A stretch of 64,000 bases of DNA. Origin: JAHDHW01 sp965220465. GTDB taxonomy: Bacteria; Bacteroidota; Bacteroidia; Chitinophagales; Saprospiraceae. Position 1 is the stretch's first letter, and each line of letters begins with the position of its first letter. The translations under genes were made by a program, and so were the position numbers. Shown here piece after piece: positions 62,819 through 64,000 of this stretch. The stretch covers positions 124,001-188,000 of the forward strand of contig CBDCPZ010000020.1 of the NCBI GenBank assembly GCA_965220465.1. The letters run 5' to 3'. The notes under the pieces are model-generated. The model worked only from the letters and a program-made list of their open reading frames with translations. It was not told where the DNA came from and ran no database searches.

Positions 62819-63721
62819 TTAAAGTGTGACATTTTTCGACTTTCTTTGACTACTCACCAAATAAACACCAACGAAAATTAATATCCCGGAAAATACTTTC
62901 ACAGCGACCAGATTATCTTTTGCAAAAATTAATGCGATAGTCGTTGCCAATAATGGTTGTAAGTAAATGTAGATACTTACAACAGATGGATTTACTGTTT
63001 TTAAAGCATACGCATTGAGAAGATAAGCCAAAAATGTAGTGCATACAAGCACATAAATAATGGCTAACCAGATAGAAGTATCAAAGGTATTCCACCGTAC
63101 TTCGGATAATTCGCCTATGCCAAATGGGAAAACAAACAAAGTTCCAAAAATAAAAACCCATTTTACAACAGTAATTGGATTGTATTTTAACATCAACGAT
63201 TTTACAATGACCAGATAAATTCCATAAGAAGAGGCATTTATAAAAATCAAAAGGTCTCCGAGGACTTGCTCTTTTTCAAAACTTATCGTTCGACCGTTAA
63301 GAATCAAAAGAATAGCTCCGCTACAGCCGGCAATGATCCCAAGGATTTTTCGGGGAGTAATTTTTTCTCCAATCATTATGGAGGAAGCGATAAGTACGAG
63401 TATTGGAGTAGTGGTCATGATTAAAGAAGCATTAATCGGGGTAGTGAGTTTAAGACCACTAAAAAAGAAAGTTTGATTAATCGCCACGCCGAATAAACCA
63501 CAAAGCATTAGCCTCAAAAGGTCTTTTTTATCAACCTTTTCTTTAATATAAAAGGTATGAATTGCAGTAAACAAAATCAATCCTATGATCACTCTCATGA
63601 GGATAAATCCTATTGGTTTTATGTGATCATTATCGAGGACCTCCTTTGCTATTGTATAGTTGGCGCCGTAAATCAGCGCTACTAAAAAAAGAGCAATATG
63701 GGCTTTAATCGTCGTGTTCAA
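62819..63721 (-). CDS. EamA/DMT family transporter
   Basis: About 301 residues from a TTG at 63721. This start is preferred because the longer frame from 63769 runs through a terminator-like hairpin. The protein has ten hydrophobic helices in two EamA halves; the first half contains ALIYGANYTIAKE and INASLIMTTTPILVLIAS, the second half ASSYGIYLVIVKSLM and SVVSIYIYLQPLLATTIALI. The family exports small metabolites such as amino acids. The substrate is unknown. Confidence 0.85.
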   Translation of the reverse strand: MNTTIKAHIALFLVALIYGANYTIAKEVLDNDHIKPIGFILMRVIIGLILFTAIHTFYIKEKVDKKDLLRLMLCGLFGVAINQTFFFSGLKLTTPINASLIMTTTPILVLIASSIMIGEKITPRKILGIIAGCSGAILLILNGRTISFEKEQVLGDLLIFINASSYGIYLVIVKSLMLKYNPITVVKWVFIFGTLFVFPFGIGELSEVRWNTFDTSIWLAIIYVLVCTTFLAYLLNAYALKTVNPSVVSIYIYLQPLLATTIALIFAKDNLVAVKVFSGILIFVGVYLVSSQRKSKNVTL

Positions 63722-63740
63722 GGTGCAACCATAGTAAATG

Positions 63741-63777
63741 AAAAAAAATCGGTGTTTGGAGATTCTCAAACACCGAT
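63741..63777 (-). terminator. Terminator-like leader hairpin before the EamA gene
   Basis: ATCGGTGTTTG and CAAACACCGAT form an 11-base stem with an eight-base loop. On the minus strand it is followed by eight T. It lies between a promoter and the EamA start, so it could attenuate the gene. It could also serve as the terminator of the upstream gene. Confidence 0.75.
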
Positions 63778-63787
63778 CTTACCTTAG

Positions 63788-63817
63788 CAAAGGTATATAA
63801 AATTATGGTTTGGCAAA
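63788..63817 (-). promoter_or_regulatory. Bacteroidota-type promoter
   Basis: On the minus strand TTTG at 63814-63817 and TACCTTTG at 63788-63795 are 18 bases apart, close to the -33/-7 consensus TTTG-N19-TAnnTTTG. It sits just after the stop of the upstream gene and points into the hairpin at 63741-63777. Confidence 0.65.
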
Positions 63818-63821
63818 TGCG

Positions 63822-63998
63822 TTAATTGCTATCAAACTGTTGGCGGTTTTTCTTTACATTGTTTAATAAGTTTCGCTTAAATTGCCTTTCAGTTCTACTA
63901 AGCATGGCAACTTTTCTGACTGGAATTACTTCCATCATTTTAATAACGTTTTGGCGTTTTAAGTCAAGCAGTTTTTCTTCTTGATCCAGAGATTTTAA
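63822..63998 (-). CDS. C-terminus of a probable Spy/CpxP-like protein (5' end outside window)
   Basis: The minus-strand frame is open from the window edge to the TAA at 63822-63824, giving 58 residues: LKSLDQEEKLLDLKRQNV, then MMEVIPVRKVAMLSRTERQF, then KRNLLNNVKKNRQQFDSN. The VIPVRKVAMLSRTERQFKRNLL pattern resembles the tail of short Bacteroidota Spy/CpxP-like proteins (sensors of ECF sigma factors). The call is tentative because only the end is present. Confidence 0.5.
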   Translation of the reverse strand, partial: LKSLDQEEKLLDLKRQNVIKMMEVIPVRKVAMLSRTERQFKRNLLNNVKKNRQQFDSN

Positions 63999-64000
63999 AA

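Noticed and set aside
62819..63769. Longer EamA start at 63769
   Set aside because: It would require translating through the perfect hairpin and poly-U, and adds a non-family N-terminus.

Overview
The window is AT-rich chromosomal DNA from a member of the Bacteroidota, most likely Saprospiria-like. The evidence is A-rich gene leaders instead of Shine-Dalgarno sites, TAnnTTTG-type promoter elements, many lipoproteins, C-terminal type IX secretion (T9SS) sorting domains on large secreted proteins, and core genes (polA, lpxD, hpt, trhO) of Bacteroidota type. Species cannot be set from the sequence alone.

Bases 1 to about 30.3 kb form an accessory region. It begins with the catalytic C-terminus of a tyrosine recombinase and ends with a recombinase fragment beside a tRNA-Gln gene, which looks like a worn genomic island. 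Inside are an ECF sigma factor with a membrane anti-sigma-like TPR protein; a secreted metacaspase-DUF4384 protein; a membrane-anchored vWA/SBBP beta-propeller protein; a run of unrecognised lipoproteins and secreted proteins; broken copies of the CHAT and caspase genes; two intact secreted TPR-CHAT proteases; a secreted M4 protease with a C-type lectin domain; an M48-like TPR protease; and a repetitive T9SS surface protein. Duplications, a short-repeat-flanked indel and gene fossils show active rearrangement. The best candidate for an undescribed system is this set of exported caspase-clan proteases (one metacaspase, two CHAT) with a vWA/propeller protein and small lipoproteins, possibly under the adjacent sigma/anti-sigma pair. 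No function can be assigned from sequence.

Bases 30.4 to 64 kb are mostly ordinary chromosome: tRNA-Gln, alpha/beta hydrolase, hpt, an M28 peptidase, an ECF sigma-small protein-MscS operon, a DUF3078 protein, polA, lpxD, a redoxin, a propeller protein, an AlkA-like glycosylase, two T9SS proteins (LVIVD and subtilisin), an ACMSD-type amidohydrolase, trhO, a TMTC-like TPR membrane protein, an FtsX/LolC-like permease, two cyclophilin lipoproteins, ppgK, a degenerate M48 lipoprotein, a TPR protein, an EamA transporter and the end of a probable Spy/CpxP-like gene.

Within this conserved part, a GH3/serine-hydrolase gene at 52.8-55.8 kb is broken by many single-base indels, and the next gene appears to have lost its natural start in the same way. 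Either the gene is decaying or the sequence is locally of low quality. A Bacteroidota-type promoter followed at once by a terminator-like hairpin lies before the EamA transporter, and a palindromic intergenic element separates polA from lpxD.
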